This document shows, piece by piece, positions 24,976 to 32,956 of a stretch of DNA of 37,417 nt. Position 1 is the stretch's first letter, and every line of letters starts with the position of its first letter. Source of the stretch: Planctomycetota bacterium (GTDB taxonomy: Bacteria > Planctomycetota > Planctomycetia > Planctomycetales > Planctomycetaceae); assembly GCA_027618475.1 (NCBI GenBank), contig JAQCEJ010000049.1, forward strand, positions 1-37,417, read 5' to 3'. Under the pieces are notes generated by a model that did no database searches, was not told the origin of the DNA, and worked only from the letters and a program-made list of their open reading frames with translations. The position numbers and the translations under genes were made by a program.

Positions 24976-25164
24976 AGTGTCTGTCAAATGGGTCTCGTTT
25001 TTGTTGGCGATGGGATATCGATTCATATTCGACCGTTACATCAAAATATTCTGATATCTGTGTTGACGAATTACCAGACGTTAATTAAGTTTAGCTTTGG
25101 ACGTTCTTACAGGTCACTGTCCGTTCTGATTGCAATCGTTCGACTCCCATGTATGGAGGAAAGC

Positions 25165-26508
25165 ATGCTTACGATTCAGACAAATCACCGTTACAGAGAT
25201 TGTTCTGGCGTGACGCGACGTGATCTGATGAAAGTGGGTGTGATGGGGGCGGGGACCGTGTCGCTACCGCAATTGCTCGCCACTCGCGCTGCGGCACAAG
25301 AAGCGAAGCGTCCGATCGCAACCGAGAAATCGATTGTCTGGCTCTGGCTGGGGGGCGGACCGACGCATGTCGAAACGTTTGACCCCAAGATGACCGCTCC
25401 GTCAGAGTACAGAAGCGTTACAGGAGAAGTCAGCACGAACGTTCCTGGTGTAACGCTCGGAGGATCCTTCGAAAACCTGGCAACCGTCGCCGACAAAATG
25501 GCATTTGTTCGCTCATTTGCTCATACCAACAGCGGTCATGGTGGTGGTACTCACTATGTGATGACCGGTTACAACCATCCGCCGGCGGATAACAGCGCAC
25601 AACCCATTCGACCGTCGATGGGGTCTATCGTGTCGCGCGTCCGCGGGTGCAACGATCCGGTTTCAGGTATGCCGACCTACGTTCGCATGAATGGAATTTA
25701 CAGTGACGGCCCCGCGTTTTTAGGGACGGCATTCGCCCCGTTCGATCCTAATGGTGCGGCGCAGAAAAACATGTCGTTGCAGACGAATGTCGATCGTCTG
25801 GCTGACCGCCGCAGTCTGCTTTCGGGGTTAGATCGCCTGAATCGCGATGTCGATCGCTCGGGGTTGATGCAGGGCCTGGACGAATTCGAACAGCAGGCCT
25901 TTAGTCTAGTTCTCGGCAAAGCGCCCGAGGCCTTCGATCTCAAGAAAGAAGACCCGCGTGTGCTTGCTCGTTATGGAATAAACGATGGCCAGGACAATCG
26001 CCGTCGTCGCCGCGGAGGACTCGGACAGCAAATGTTGATGGCACGCAGATTGTGTGAGGTCGGTTGTGGATTCGTGACGATTCATTTCGGCGGCTGGGAC
26101 ATGCATGGCAACATCAAACGCGGAATGGATAATCTAGGTCCGCAGGTCGATCATGCCGTTGCAACGTTTCTGGATGACGTCGCACAACGGGGGATGAGCG
26201 ACAATATTCTCTTGGTGATCACCGGCGAATTCGGTCGTACGCCGCGTGTCAATCGGAATGCCGGCCGTGATCACTGGGCACCGCTCAGCACTCTGGCGCT
26301 CGCTGGAGGTGGCCTGAAGATGGGTCAGGTCGTCGGTGAATCGAACTCCAAAGCCGAAGTGCCGAAATCGACGCCGATCACGCCACAGGATCTTATGGCA
26401 ACGATCTTCCACACGCTGAACATCGACCAGAAGATTCAATTTCCCAGTCAGGCAGGTCGACCGACGTTTATGAACGAGAACGGTAAAACGATTGTCGAAC
26501 TGGTCTGA
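25165..26508 (+). CDS. DUF1501 domain-containing secreted protein
   Basis: A 447-residue DUF1501 protein. The start at 25165 is set by GGAGGA five bases upstream; a second ATG lies four codons before, and the frame stays open to 24988 without support. The Tat-like signal is VTRRDLMKVGVMGAGTVSLPQLLATRAAA. Family motifs are WLGGGPTHVETFDPKMTAPSEYR, FAHTNSGHGGGTHY, FGGWDMHG and TGEFGRTPRVN. A TTGACG hexamer at 25063-25068 could be a -35 element with a poor -10. No DUF1549/DUF1553 partner gene adjoins it; instead a secreted esterase and an NHL-repeat protein follow on the same strand. Confidence 0.9.
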   Translation: MLTIQTNHRYRDCSGVTRRDLMKVGVMGAGTVSLPQLLATRAAAQEAKRPIATEKSIVWLWLGGGPTHVETFDPKMTAPSEYRSVTGEVSTNVPGVTLGGSFENLATVADKMAFVRSFAHTNSGHGGGTHYVMTGYNHPPADNSAQPIRPSMGSIVSRVRGCNDPVSGMPTYVRMNGIYSDGPAFLGTAFAPFDPNGAAQKNMSLQTNVDRLADRRSLLSGLDRLNRDVDRSGLMQGLDEFEQQAFSLVLGKAPEAFDLKKEDPRVLARYGINDGQDNRRRRRGGLGQQMLMARRLCEVGCGFVTIHFGGWDMHGNIKRGMDNLGPQVDHAVATFLDDVAQRGMSDNILLVITGEFGRTPRVNRNAGRDHWAPLSTLALAGGGLKMGQVVGESNSKAEVPKSTPITPQDLMATIFHTLNIDQKIQFPSQAGRPTFMNENGKTIVELV

Positions 26509-26536
26509 GACGTTCTGCAGTATAAAACGTTGTATT

Positions 26537-26580
26537 CACATCCTCTTTGAGACTCCCCGTCGCGAAGGGGATGTGTTATT
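26537..26580 (+). terminator. possible terminator after the DUF1501 gene
   Basis: CACATCC (26537-26543) can pair with GGATGTG (26569-26575), or CCCC (26555-26558) with GGGG (26567-26570), and TTATTTTAT follows. The two foldings compete and both are weak, so this is a tentative call. Confidence 0.3.
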
Positions 26581-26633
26581 TTATAGTGAGACAAATCCCA
26601 CGACCACTTTCCATAGTTCGTATTGAGAGTCTC

Positions 26634-27695
26634 ATGTTGCTTCACGCGCGTATAAATTTTCCACGGCGTCACTCCCTTTCCATTGTGTTGGGTTCGCTGA
26701 TTGTTACCATTGCGACTCGAGTCGGTAGTGCTCAGGCTGAGAACCCACAAGATTACGTTGACGTCCCTAAGACGATCACAGTTGATTTCAAGCCCGCATC
26801 GTCAGAGGAAGATGTTCCCGATCGATTCCGCCTCAAATCGCACGCATTTTCATCTCACGCCGAACTCTTGCGGAAGAGTGGTCCTGTTCGTGTATTCCGT
26901 GTGCAGTTTCCATCGCCCGTTGAGACCGACGTTCCCGAAAACAACACCGTGCATGCCGAGTATTTTCAGCCCGAAGGACCGGGGCCGTTTCCGGGTTGCG
27001 TTGTGTTACATATTCTCGGAGGTGAATTTCCTCTGTCTCAAATGACGGCGAATGCTTTAGCGCGTAAGGGGGTAGCGTCGTTATTCATCAAGATGCCGTT
27101 TTATGGAGAGCGTCGGAGTCCGACATCTTCACGCCGCATGATAGCACGCAATCCACACGAAACCGTTGCCAACATGACCCAGGCCGTTCTCGATATTCGC
27201 CGAGGGGCGGCGTGGCTTTCGGCGCGTCCCGAAGTCGACAATTCGAATCTCGGTGTGACAGGTATCAGTCTCGGGGGTATCATGTCGGCGCTTTCAGCGG
27301 CGGGAGAACCTCGCTTTCAAAATGTAGCGATCTACCTCGGGGGTGGTCAGCTGGCTGAAATACTCTGGGAAATGGAACGGTCCGAAGCCGGCGATTTTCG
27401 CGAAGAATGGATCAGAAACGGCGGATCGCGCCAATCGTTTCTTGATCTGGTATCGCCTGTCGACCCTGCCAAATATGGGCACCTGCTCAAATCACGCCGT
27501 GTGCTGATGGTCAACGCGCTGCATGATGAAATCATTCCTAAAGAAAGTACATTGGCGCTTTGGGAATCGATCGACAAGCCCGAAATCGTATGGCTCGACG
27601 CCGGCCATATCACAGCAGCCGCATTTTTATATGGAGAGACCGAAAGGCTCTGCACTTTTTTCACCGCAAAGGAACAATCACGAGTAAAGCCTTGA
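26634..27695 (+). CDS. secreted alpha/beta hydrolase (esterase-like)
   Basis: A 353-residue exported hydrolase. The signal peptide (MLLHARINFPRRHSLSIVLGS... ending SAQAENPQ) starts at 26634, with GAGAG about six to ten bases upstream. The catalytic triad can be seen: Ser212 in GVTGISLGG, Asp298 in NALHDEIIP, His325 in DAGHITAA. The oxyanion-hole strand is GCVVLHILGGEFP. It resembles dienelactone hydrolase or acetyl-xylan-esterase-like enzymes, but the exact substrate class cannot be fixed. The frame is open to a TTG at 26547, which is not supported. The NHL-repeat gene starts 36 bases after its stop, so the two are very likely one transcript. Confidence 0.85.
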   Translation: MLLHARINFPRRHSLSIVLGSLIVTIATRVGSAQAENPQDYVDVPKTITVDFKPASSEEDVPDRFRLKSHAFSSHAELLRKSGPVRVFRVQFPSPVETDVPENNTVHAEYFQPEGPGPFPGCVVLHILGGEFPLSQMTANALARKGVASLFIKMPFYGERRSPTSSRRMIARNPHETVANMTQAVLDIRRGAAWLSARPEVDNSNLGVTGISLGGIMSALSAAGEPRFQNVAIYLGGGQLAEILWEMERSEAGDFREEWIRNGGSRQSFLDLVSPVDPAKYGHLLKSRRVLMVNALHDEIIPKESTLALWESIDKPEIVWLDAGHITAAAFLYGETERLCTFFTAKEQSRVKP

Positions 27696-27731
27696 GATTG
27701 TTAGATAATGCACCACCAGGAGAGATTACAC

Positions 27732-28742
27732 ATGTTTCGCGTTACTTATTTTATTGGTTTTCTGACAGTCTTGTTGTTCGTATCAAATGAGCAAGCCTCG
27801 GCACAATATCCTAAAATCAACCTCGCATATGGTTATGAAGTCGACGTCGAGTGGCCGAAGAAACCGTTGCCTCATCGCTGGCGTTATGTCACGGGTGTCG
27901 CCGTCGATTCGAAAGATCACATTTGGATCGTCAATCAGATGGATCCACCGGTGCAGTGTTATGATCGTGAAGGAAATCTCATTGAAGCGTGGGGCGACGG
28001 GCAGTTTGCGTTTCCGCACTTTCTTCGTGTCGATGCCGATGACAACATCTGGGTCGCCGACTTCCGCAAACACGCCGTCCGCAAGTTTACGCAAAAGGGC
28101 GAACTGCTGCTGACGCTCGGCACACTCGATGAAGCCGGCAGCGACAATGCCCATCTCAACGGCCCGACCGATATCGCCATCGCCAAGAATGGCGATCTGT
28201 TTGTCACCGACGGCTACGGCAACAACCGCATCATGCATTATGGTCCCGACGGCAAGTTCATCAAGACGTGGGGCGAACTCGGTCAGGAACCGGGACAACT
28301 CAGCCAGCCGCACGGCATCACGATCGATTCCGAAGGGAAAATCTACGTGGCCGAACGAAACAACTGCCGCATTCAGGTCTTCAATCAAGAGGGGGAATCG
28401 CTCGATCAGTGGCGGCATCTCGTCAATCCGTGGGGAATGTGGATGACCGACGACGACGAACTGCTGATCAGCGGCTCTGCCCCCGCCCGCTGGAAAGAGG
28501 AGTTCGGCAACCTCGGCAACCCGCCGAGCAATCAGCTCGTCGTGAAGTTCGACCGCACGGGCCGGATGAAAGAACTATGGGTCTTGCCGTTGTCGAAGCC
28601 GGGCACCATGAACCCGGGTGAACTCGACTGGGTCCACGCCATTGCCGCCGATAAAGATGGCAATATTTATTTAGGAGACGTAGCCGACGAGAGCCCATTT
28701 CATCGAATTCAGAAATTCAATCGATTAGTGCCGGAGAAATAA
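27732..28742 (+). CDS. secreted NHL-repeat beta-propeller protein
   Basis: A 336-residue protein with a signal peptide (MFRVTYFIGFLTVLLFVSNEQASA) and NHL repeats that build a beta-propeller: the recurring pattern is 'G(V/I)AVDSKDHIWIVN', 'LRVDADDNIWVADF', 'DIAIAKNGDLFVTDG', 'GITIDSEGKIYVAERNNCRIQVF' and 'AIAADKDGNIYLGDV'. It resembles the peptidyl-alpha-hydroxyglycine alpha-amidating-lyase type propellers, but metal and active-site residues were not verified. The start at 27732 is preferred over 27708 because GGAGAG lies directly upstream. The DUF433 gene follows 27 bases after its stop. Confidence 0.88.
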   Translation: MFRVTYFIGFLTVLLFVSNEQASAQYPKINLAYGYEVDVEWPKKPLPHRWRYVTGVAVDSKDHIWIVNQMDPPVQCYDREGNLIEAWGDGQFAFPHFLRVDADDNIWVADFRKHAVRKFTQKGELLLTLGTLDEAGSDNAHLNGPTDIAIAKNGDLFVTDGYGNNRIMHYGPDGKFIKTWGELGQEPGQLSQPHGITIDSEGKIYVAERNNCRIQVFNQEGESLDQWRHLVNPWGMWMTDDDELLISGSAPARWKEEFGNLGNPPSNQLVVKFDRTGRMKELWVLPLSKPGTMNPGELDWVHAIAADKDGNIYLGDVADESPFHRIQKFNRLVPEK

Positions 28743-28769
28743 CATCCCTGCGCATCAGGAAAACTCATC

Positions 28770-29000
28770 ATGTTTGAACGCATCATTTCCGATCCGGCCA
28801 TCTTAGGCGGCAAGCCAATTATCCGCGGCACACGTATCAGCGTCGAGGCGATCCTGGAATGGGTCGCCTCGGGGGCGACTCGCGACGATATCATCAGCAG
28901 ATATCCGCATTTAACCGTCGCCGACGTGGAGCAGTCCCTCGGATACGCCGCCGCGGCCATGAAAAATGAGATTTTACTCACAACCCAGGTGAATGAATGA
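28770..29000 (+). CDS. DUF433 antitoxin-like protein
   Basis: A 76-residue protein of the DUF433 family: ISDPAILGGKPIIRGTRISVEAILEWVASGAT followed by DIISRYPHLTVADVEQSLGYA. The family is a small helix-turn-helix-like antitoxin that usually precedes a DUF5615 gene. Its stop overlaps the start of that gene by four bases (ATGA at 28997-29000), typical of translationally coupled toxin-antitoxin pairs. It should bind the toxin and its own promoter; this is family knowledge, not shown here. Confidence 0.9.
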   Translation: MFERIISDPAILGGKPIIRGTRISVEAILEWVASGATRDDIISRYPHLTVADVEQSLGYAAAAMKNEILLTTQVNE

Positions 29001-29383
29001 AACTGCGGGATTTCGCGCTGCTGACCGACGAGAATGTCGATCCGGCCGTTGTTCTATGGCTGATCAACACGGGATTTGACGTGCTGGATATCCACTGCTC
29101 AGGCCTGCAAGGAGCAACTGACGTCGAGCTCATGCAGCGAGCCTTCACCGAAAACCGCGTTATTATCACACATGACTCCGATTTCGGTACACTGGCGATA
29201 TTCCAGAATGAACCCATGATCGGCTTGGTTTTTCTGAGGCCCGGACATATCGACCCGCAATTTACCATCGGGACGCTAAACAGCTTGCTCACTACCGATC
29301 CCGACGTCGAACCACCTTTTGTCATCGTGGCACGACGTGCTGAAGATCAGGTCGCCATTCGTATTCGCAGGCTTGCCCCGTGA
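28997..29383 (+). CDS. DUF5615 PIN-like toxin-like protein
   Basis: A 128-residue DUF5615 family protein related to PIN-domain ribonucleases. The acidic residues expected for the metal site are visible at LLTDENVDP (Asp11, Glu12) and IITHDSDFG (Asp60, Asp62). The family is predicted to act as an RNase toxin held by the DUF433 partner. Start codon overlaps the antitoxin stop. No other toxin-antitoxin genes are near, and no mobile element flanks it. Toxicity has not been shown for this copy. Confidence 0.88.
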   Translation: MKLRDFALLTDENVDPAVVLWLINTGFDVLDIHCSGLQGATDVELMQRAFTENRVIITHDSDFGTLAIFQNEPMIGLVFLRPGHIDPQFTIGTLNSLLTTDPDVEPPFVIVARRAEDQVAIRIRRLAP

Positions 29384-29450
29384 AAGTCGGCTGCCAATAA
29401 ACCCATAGCTTGCACTCGTCGCCGCCCTGTTCCATCTGTTATAGTCCGCG

Positions 29451-29459
29451 TGGTATAAT
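29451..29459 (+). promoter_or_regulatory. extended -10 promoter of purD
   Basis: TGGTATAAT is a perfect extended -10 (TGn plus TATAAT), 67 bases before the purD start codon. The matching -35 region (TTCCAT, about 18 bases upstream) is weak, as is common for extended -10 promoters. Confidence 0.5.
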
Positions 29460-29525
29460 GCTTCGTGTTGGCCTGCCGACATTCCTGCAAGAAATTTGCC
29501 TTTAATTAAGTTGATCCATATCGCC

Positions 29526-30824
29526 ATGAAAGTACTTGTCATCGGTCAGGGGGGGCGTGAGCACGCTCTGGTCTGGAAGTTGAAACAGTCGCCGCTGGTG
29601 AACGAGGTTTATTGTGCGCCGGGGAATGCCGGGACGGCTTTGGACGGCATCAATGTCGATATCTCGGCGACCGATACCGATCGACTGCTGAAATTCGCCC
29701 AGAAAGAGCAGATCGGGCTGACCGTCGTCGGTCCTGAAGTGCCGTTGGTGAACGGACTGGTCGACATCTTCGAAGCCGCGGGGCTGAAAGTGTTCGGCCC
29801 GTCGAAAAAAGCGGCTCAGCTCGAAGGGAGCAAGGCGTTTGCTAAGGAGATTATGCGGAAGGCGAATGTCCCGACCGCCGAGGCGAAGGTTTTTTACAAC
29901 GTCGATGATGCCTTGCATTTCATCGACGAGCGGGAAGAAATTGCGCTGGTCGTGAAAGCGGATGGCCTAGCATCGGGGAAGGGAGTCACCGTTTGTGGCA
30001 ATCGTCACTCGGCGACGCGAGCGATCAAAGAGTGTTTTGTCGATCAGGTTTTCGGCGAAGCGGGACAAACCGTTCTGATCGAAGAAATGGTTTACGGGCA
30101 GGAAGTCAGCATTCTCGCGATCGTCGACGGGCAGACGATCATTCCGCTCGAAACGTCGCAGGATCACAAAGCCGCGTACGATGACGATCAGGGCCCGAAC
30201 ACCGGCGGCATGGGAGCCTACAGCCCCGCCCCACTCGTCACGCCCGAGTTGATGGATGTCATTATCGATAAAATTCTCGTCCCCACCGTGCACACACTAC
30301 GACGCGATGGTATTAAATTCCGCGGAATCCTTTATGCGGGGCTGATGATCACGGCTCAAGGTCCGAAGGTGCTCGAGTTCAATGTGCGATTCGGCGACCC
30401 TGAGGCCCAACCGTTGTTGATGCGTTTGAAGTCGGATCTTGCAACGGTATTGCTCGCCGCAGCGGAGGGAAAACTCGCTGAGTTGCCGCCGCTCGAATGG
30501 ACGGCGGAGCCAGCCGTCTGCGTGGTCATGGCAGCGGAGGGTTACCCTGGCACATATCGAAAGGGACTGCCGATTCGCGGCTTCGCGGAAGCAGCCGCAT
30601 TGCCGAACGTCAAAGTCTTTCACGCCGGCACCACCCAGCATGGCGACCAGATTGTGACGGATGGGGGTCGAGTGCTCGGTGTGACCGCCTTGGGGGAATC
30701 GATTCCCGATGCGAAACGACGGGCTTACGAAGCGGTCAAGTGCATCCGCTGGGATGGAGCCTGGTGCCGCAAGGATATTTCTGACAAAGCACGAAAACAA
30801 CTTAAGGAACCAGCCGACGAATAG
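29526..30824 (+). CDS. purD: phosphoribosylamine--glycine ligase
   Basis: A 432-residue glycinamide ribonucleotide synthetase, the second step of de novo purine synthesis, ATP-dependently joining phosphoribosylamine and glycine. The N-terminal MKVLVIGQGGREHALVWKL, GPEVPLVNGLVD and the ATP-grasp core with VVKADGLASGKGVTVC, and DQGPNTGGMGAYSPAP are characteristic, and the length is normal. Start at 29526 is supported by homology of the MKVLVIG N-terminus; the frame is open to 29496. The next gene starts ten bases after its stop and is probably co-transcribed. Confidence 0.97.
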   Translation: MKVLVIGQGGREHALVWKLKQSPLVNEVYCAPGNAGTALDGINVDISATDTDRLLKFAQKEQIGLTVVGPEVPLVNGLVDIFEAAGLKVFGPSKKAAQLEGSKAFAKEIMRKANVPTAEAKVFYNVDDALHFIDEREEIALVVKADGLASGKGVTVCGNRHSATRAIKECFVDQVFGEAGQTVLIEEMVYGQEVSILAIVDGQTIIPLETSQDHKAAYDDDQGPNTGGMGAYSPAPLVTPELMDVIIDKILVPTVHTLRRDGIKFRGILYAGLMITAQGPKVLEFNVRFGDPEAQPLLMRLKSDLATVLLAAAEGKLAELPPLEWTAEPAVCVVMAAEGYPGTYRKGLPIRGFAEAAALPNVKVFHAGTTQHGDQIVTDGGRVLGVTALGESIPDAKRRAYEAVKCIRWDGAWCRKDISDKARKQLKEPADE

Positions 30825-30833
30825 GGTTTGGTC

Positions 30834-31562
30834 ATGAAGTCGTCGTTGCAAGATCAGGTCGCCGTTATCATCGGGGCGTCAAGTGGAATGGGCCGCGCCA
30901 CGGCGATCGCCTTGGCGAAATCCGGTGCACTGGTTACGGCGGCAGCCCGTCGAACCGAACGTCTCGACAGTTTACGCACAGAACTCGTCGATCAGAAAAT
31001 CAGCCTCGATACATTCACCGTCGATGTCACCAAGCCTCAGTCCATCTGCGACTTGATCGACCACGTAATTCACATTCGAGGGCGTATCGATTTGCTTGTG
31101 TATGCTACGGGAACCAACATTCCCGAACGCGGTCTGAAAGTGTTGACCGCTGACACGTGGCAGATGATGCTTGAAACTAACCTCACGGGTGCGTTTCACG
31201 CGACCCAGGCCGTTTTACCCTCGATGCGCAAGCAGCAAAACGGATTGATTGTTTATTTGTCGACAGCTGCAGTGCAGTTTCCTGATGTGTCGGGCGTGGC
31301 CTATCAGGCAAGCAAGCATGGCCTGTCAGGACTTGCCCACGGTACTCGTGCAGAAGGAAAGAAGTCGGGCATTCGTACGACAGTGATTTTCCCCGGTTTG
31401 TGCCGGACAGAAATTCTCGCCAAACGCCCCGTACCTACTCCAGACGATGTCTTGCAGCATGCTCTCGAACCGCAAGATGTCGCTGATGCGGTGTTGTTCG
31501 TTGCCCAGTTGCCACCGCGTGCTGTGGTGACCGAAATGCAGTTATGGCCCAGCCGATTGTAA
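30834..31562 (+). CDS. short-chain dehydrogenase/reductase
   Basis: A 242-residue classical SDR: cofactor motif IIGASSGMGRA near residues 12-22, catalytic Ser143 (YLSTAA), Tyr157 and Lys161 (YQASK). The usual NNAG motif is changed to YATGTN at about residues 91-96, and the N-A-G Asn is displaced. It should be an NAD(P)-dependent oxidoreductase; the substrate is unknown. The ATG at 30834 is preferred over the TTG at 30828, with ATAGGG upstream. The operon with purD is indicated by the nine-base gap but has no metabolic reason that I can see. Confidence 0.9.
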   Translation: MKSSLQDQVAVIIGASSGMGRATAIALAKSGALVTAAARRTERLDSLRTELVDQKISLDTFTVDVTKPQSICDLIDHVIHIRGRIDLLVYATGTNIPERGLKVLTADTWQMMLETNLTGAFHATQAVLPSMRKQQNGLIVYLSTAAVQFPDVSGVAYQASKHGLSGLAHGTRAEGKKSGIRTTVIFPGLCRTEILAKRPVPTPDDVLQHALEPQDVADAVLFVAQLPPRAVVTEMQLWPSRL

Positions 31563-31711
31563 TATTATGAAATCAATTGATGGCGAATTTATAATTGAGA
31601 TCTACGTCGAAGTGGCCTCTGTTTTTGCTGTTGGCCACGCCAACGCGGTTTCTGATCACGGTTGAATGCAAAAACCTCCGAATGTTATCGCTCAAACTCA
31701 TAAAAAGAGCG

Positions 31712-32923
31712 CTAATGCGTTCTGATCGTGGCATCGAGCACGACCAGTGGACTGTTGCCGTTCTGACGCAAAGTTGCTGCCAGCCTGCCGGGTATCCCGA
31801 AGTGATCGTGTGCGTGGACTTCGCGTTCGATACCGTCGATCGAAACAGTTGCCGTACCGCGAGAAATCGAGACTGCACGAAAGTCATCAACAGGGTACGA
31901 GTAGCCGTACGAATTGATGCGAGTGAGACTGAGTTCTAGTCCGCCGCTGCCGCTGCCGCTGCCGCTGCGATTCGTCACCGAATACGGAATGAGTGTCTTT
32001 CGCATATTCGACGCCACTCGCGCGGCGTTATCGATTTCGCGTTCGAGATAAACCATCTGACTGAAGCGCATACTCTCGCGTTCGACCCACGTCAAATGAT
32101 CGACCGGCTGCTGGCTCGCTTCCACGTCGAGAAACACTCCCCACCCCGCATGGGCGAGCGAACCGAAGATAAACGGCACATGATGCGGTGTCTCACTTGT
32201 ATTCACCCAGCCGTGATCGGTCTCCGGTGGAATCGGCATCGCATACCCTTCGTCGACTTTAGCCCGATAATCGCCGAGAACAGTAACGCCGTGCGTCGGT
32301 TCATAACCGAGATGTATTTCGACGCCGTGATGATGCCGGTGCGTGGGGACGTTGCGTTCCTCCCCTGCGAGCCAGGCGAGATTCCACGAATGGTGATCGC
32401 CATAGACGAGCGGCACAATGGTGATGCCGAGTCCCGGGACGACGAACCCCGCTTGTTCAGGAGCATGGGTATCCTGCATCACATGGATGCCGCAAGACGT
32501 CGTAATCTCTTCGACAATCTGGATAAAACGTTCGGTGATTCTGTTCAGTTTCGTGTTATTCGATTCGCGTTGTTCGGCAGAAAGAGAATCGATCACCCGG
32601 CGGATTTTGCGGTCGTAGCGATGGACAGTCGAGACGACGACCCGGAAATCTTCGGGGATCGGTTCTGTCGATTGGCCTGTGAGATCTTCGAGCGTTTCGA
32701 CGGTCCGTTGCCGCAGGATTTCTGCGATCGCCGATGTCGGCGGACAGCTTAAAAGCGCCACCCGTGTGGCGTGGAATACTCCGATGACATGCAGTCGAAA
32801 CGCATAACTGTAAAGTCGCCCAAGCGTAATATCTTGAGCCGAAATCTCACCGGGATTGCGATTCTGCTGATGACAGCGATTTGCCTTGTCAACGACCGAT
32901 TGGTAGTTTTCGTGAGTTCTCAA
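31712..32923 (-). CDS. double-cupin protein of unknown function
   Basis: A 403-residue protein. The region from about residue 175 to 265 contains a cupin-type His cluster (VPTHRHHHGVEIHLG, then MPIPPETDHGWVN), and a second cupin-like segment (residues about 350-395: VSISRGTATVSIDG, HAHDHFGIPG) ends the protein. The two are separated by a Gly/Ser linker encoded by a simple repeat at 31943-31966. The N-terminal 170 residues are helical with no recognised domain. It starts with TTG (32921-32923), so the exact start is uncertain. It lies 33 bases downstream of the DUF1501 gene in the same operon. Metal-dependent sugar or small-molecule processing is possible; the function is not known. Confidence 0.72.
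   Translation of the reverse strand: MRTHENYQSVVDKANRCHQQNRNPGEISAQDITLGRLYSYAFRLHVIGVFHATRVALLSCPPTSAIAEILRQRTVETLEDLTGQSTEPIPEDFRVVVSTVHRYDRKIRRVIDSLSAEQRESNNTKLNRITERFIQIVEEITTSCGIHVMQDTHAPEQAGFVVPGLGITIVPLVYGDHHSWNLAWLAGEERNVPTHRHHHGVEIHLGYEPTHGVTVLGDYRAKVDEGYAMPIPPETDHGWVNTSETPHHVPFIFGSLAHAGWGVFLDVEASQQPVDHLTWVERESMRFSQMVYLEREIDNAARVASNMRKTLIPYSVTNRSGSGSGSGGLELSLTRINSYGYSYPVDDFRAVSISRGTATVSIDGIEREVHAHDHFGIPGRLAATLRQNGNSPLVVLDATIRTH
31943..31966 (-). repeat. (GCCGCT)4 simple repeat in the cupin linker
   Basis: Four perfect copies of the hexamer GCCGCT lie inside the coding region and encode (on the minus strand) Ser-Gly repeats linking the cupin segments. Repeat-number change would alter linker length by two residues per unit and keep the frame. 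Confidence 0.9.
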
Positions 32924-32956
32924 AGGTTGAGCGTCCCAGGGTGATGGCCGAACGGA

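Noticed and set aside
31612-31638. GTGGCC / GGCCAC inverted repeat between the SDR and cupin genes
   Set aside because: Only six base pairs with a 15-base loop and no T tract; too weak to call a terminator.
32096-32752. Plus-strand frame of 218 codons inside the cupin gene
   Set aside because: No domain seen; the minus-strand frame has cupin His clusters and fits the operon.
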